Source: JBMZCV01 sp049613665
GTDB lineage: Bacteria > Bacteroidota > Bacteroidia > Chitinophagales > UBA2359
Reading direction: 5' to 3'
DNA: 8,172 nucleotides
NCBI GenBank assembly: GCA_049613665.1
Contig: JBMZCV010000207.1
Location: forward strand, 1-8,172
How positions within the stretch are numbered: the first letter of the stretch is position 1; the number at the start of each line of letters is the position of its first letter. The position numbers and the translations under genes were made by a program. A model generated the notes under the pieces. That model searched no databases. It saw only the letters and a list, made by a program, of their open reading frames with translations, and had not been told where the DNA came from. This document shows, one piece after another, positions 7,044 to 8,172 of this stretch.

Positions 7044-7144
7044 ACTTCCTTGTCATGGCGAGCTTGCGAAGCCATCTACTATAATAGATAATTGCATTTA
7101 GCAAGGGGGAGATAACTTCGCAAGCTCGTTATGACAAGAGAAGT
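7044..7144. repeat. REPIN-like pair of inverted palindromes between convergent genes
   Basis: The left arm (7044-7077) and right arm (7110-7144) are inverted copies, identical except for one indel, a GG/AA and a CC/TT difference. Each arm can fold alone: ATGGC (7055-7059) with GCCAT (7071-7075) on the left, ATAAC (7112-7116) with GTTAT (7128-7132) on the right, each around an 11-base loop built on the shared core CGAGCTTGCGAAG. The 32-base spacer holds a third small hairpin, TTGC-ATTTA-GCAA (7092-7104). The core resembles the dispersed GTCATTGCGAG...GAAGCAATCT palindromes I recall from many bacterial genomes. It starts right after the GIY-YIG stop codon and ends four bases before the opposing gene's stop codon. 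It may also act as a two-way transcript end signal. Confidence 0.85.
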
Positions 7145-7148
7145 CGTT

Positions 7149-7397
7149 TTATAAATATTCTTGAATAATTTGTCGTATTCCTTCTTCATGTTCATGTAAA
7201 ACGACCTTACTTACTACAAAATCAATTCTTTTTTCTAGCTCTTTTTGCGTACGCACTTTTTTTAGAAAATTAAAATCACCTTGGCATAAATCAAAAAATA
7301 AAAATGCTATTTCTACCTTGATTGTATCTGCATAAGAATTATTCTTTTGAGCTAAATAAAACTGTAAATATTCTATTTTTTGATTTTGATTTAACAT
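7149..7397 (-). CDS. Small hypothetical protein coupled to the DUF3883 gene
   Basis: This 82-residue protein is unrecognised. It is predicted mostly helical and soluble, with a polar start (NQNQKIEYLQFYLAQKNN), a hydrophobic stretch IAFLFFDLC (residues 30-38) too short and polar-flanked for a sure membrane segment, then a charged helix KELEKRIDFVV and an acidic/His tract HEHEE near the end. There is no signal peptide or known motif. Its ATG overlaps the stop codon of the upstream DUF3883 gene by 7 bases in total, which implies translational coupling and roughly matched amounts. An accessory or inhibitory partner of the nuclease-fold protein is a guess. Its stop codon lies four bases from the paired palindromes that separate it from the convergent GIY-YIG gene. 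Confidence 0.75.
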   Translation of the reverse strand: MLNQNQKIEYLQFYLAQKNNSYADTIKVEIAFLFFDLCQGDFNFLKKVRTQKELEKRIDFVVSKVVLHEHEEGIRQIIQEYL

Positions 7398-7984
7398 AAG
7401 TCTTTTATTAAATGATATTCTTTAATTGCTTTTCTCTTAATAATACGTTCTTCAAATTTAAGATTCTTTAAAGGGTTTTCAATGGTAAGTAATTTAGGGC
7501 TTTGATTTAAGTTTAAAACTAGCGTAACTATATAATTATTTTTATATTCTTTTGCTCTTTTATATTCTTTTTCTGTTAGCCTAAACTTTCCTTTTTTGCT
7601 TCGAATACCTTTTACCTCTGCTAGATAAGTATTGGCTAAAACATTAATTTGAAAATCATAACCATCACCATATAATCTAGCATCTTCTAAAATGCCATTT
7701 GCAAATAAATCAATATTTTGAAAATGATTCATAAAATACAATTCTGCTTCCAAACCAGTTTCTTGTAGCTTTCTAAATTTAGATTTTAAAATAGGTTTTA
7801 CATTAATTTTAAAGCCTTGTCTTTTAGTAAACTCCCCAATATAAAGCTTTATAATGTTTGCGTAAGATTTCAAACTTTCGTCGCCAAATAAATTATCAAT
7901 TAAAAATTTTCTATGTATATAAGCATCTCCTTTTTGCCACCAACCTTTTCGATTATTAGGAAAAAAACAATCAAATAAATCCAT
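7391..7984 (-). CDS. DUF3883 (PD-(D/E)XK nuclease-like) domain protein, start uncertain
   Basis: From the first ATG the protein has 197 residues. Residues ~73-171 match the DUF3883 pattern: TGLEAELYFMNHF (76-88, with Glu79 and Glu81), LEDARLYGDGYDFQI (99-113), AEVKG (122-126) and FRLTEKEYKRAKEY (134-147), ending in IENPL. The helix Glu, GYD and E-V-K elements are the standard PD-(D/E)XK core seen in restriction and defence-linked nucleases, so a role in DNA cleavage or sensing is plausible but unproven. The first 50 residues (RKGWWQKGDAYIHRKFLID) form a conserved-looking N-terminal part of their own. The frame stays open for 53 more protein-like codons upstream, so the real protein is probably longer. 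It overlaps and precedes the small unknown gene and lies near a truncated restriction-modification gene, which suggests an accessory or defence neighbourhood. Confidence 0.8.
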   Translation of the reverse strand: MDLFDCFFPNNRKGWWQKGDAYIHRKFLIDNLFGDESLKSYANIIKLYIGEFTKRQGFKINVKPILKSKFRKLQETGLEAELYFMNHFQNIDLFANGILEDARLYGDGYDFQINVLANTYLAEVKGIRSKKGKFRLTEKEYKRAKEYKNNYIVTLVLNLNQSPKLLTIENPLKNLKFEERIIKRKAIKEYHLIKDLC

Positions 7985-8143
7985 TCTGTTTTTTACAACT
8001 CCTATCGTATTAGCTATTTTATTTTCAACACAAAATCTATAAAATGCAGATTTTGTAGTAAAACCAAATTCTTTTATAAACTCATTATCAAATTTAGCTA
8101 AACCATATCCAATAAGATTTTTGTTTCTGTAAAGAATTGTGTG
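7985..8143 (-). other. Probable N-terminal coding extension of the DUF3883 gene, without a standard start codon
   Basis: Reading upstream of ATG 7984 in the same frame gives 53 open codons back to TAG (8144-8146). They translate to natural-looking protein, including NLIGYGLAKFD, EFGFTTKSAFYRFC and NTIGVVKNR, leading straight into MDLFDCFF. No ATG, GTG or TTG occurs in this stretch. The best candidate is ATT at 8137-8135, followed by LYRNKN. Either an unusual ATT start is used, an ATG was mutated to ATT, or the 5' end is damaged. Confidence 0.6.
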
Positions 8144-8172
8144 CTATATATATGATGTATTCAAATAATTAG

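Noticed and set aside
6725..7148. 7-base direct repeat AGTCGTT flanking the GIY-YIG gene and palindromes (6725-6731 and 7142-7148), as a target-site duplication
   Set aside because: A 7-mer match within two ~100-base flanks is likely by chance, and the right copy overlaps the palindrome arm.

Overview
This window looks like part of a low-GC Bacteroidota chromosome, more likely Cytophagia, Saprospiria or a related marine or free-living lineage than an enteric Bacteroides. The evidence is strong AT bias, no Shine-Dalgarno signals but A-rich leaders before start codons, promoter-like boxes resembling the TTTG / TAnnTTTG pattern of this phylum, and a giant Asn-rich secreted protein whose C-terminal module is of a kind found in Saprospiraceae-like secreted proteins. 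Family names are from memory of sequence motifs; no search was run.

Layout. Positions 1-82 hold an imperfect inverted repeat running into the left edge. Positions 122-5587 (minus) encode a 1821-residue secreted repeat protein: signal peptide, N-terminal W-rich cap, about 43 repeats of ~27-40 residues with a core like F-x-N-N-G-x-I-x-I and then G-[IFL]-[YF]-N-Y (predicted beta-solenoid), an Ig-like domain, a conserved Bacteroidota C-terminal module, and two dockerin/EF-hand-like Ca-binding loops at the very end. A 449-base AT-rich divergent intergenic region follows, with three helically spaced TAATTWAGTG direct repeats. Then comes a single-gene cold-shock protein unit (6037-6246, plus) with its own intrinsic terminator at 6317-6346.

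The right third (6476-8172) looks like a small accessory patch. It has a 76-residue remnant matching the N-terminus of large Type IIG-like (Eco57I-type) restriction-modification proteins. This is followed by a GIY-YIG endonuclease (6741-7043), a pair of inverted REP-like palindromes (7044-7144), and a convergent, translationally coupled pair on the minus strand: a DUF3883 / PD-(D/E)XK-like nuclease-fold protein and a small unknown protein. The frame of the DUF3883 gene stays open and protein-like for 53 codons above its first ATG, with no standard start codon.

The most striking signal is in 7044-7144. Where the two arms differ (GG/CC in one, AA/TT in the other), each change is compensated inside the same arm. 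The covariation supports two separate hairpins, as in a REPIN, immediately downstream of a GIY-YIG nuclease gene. This fits a nuclease-linked short repeat element, but one copy cannot prove mobility.
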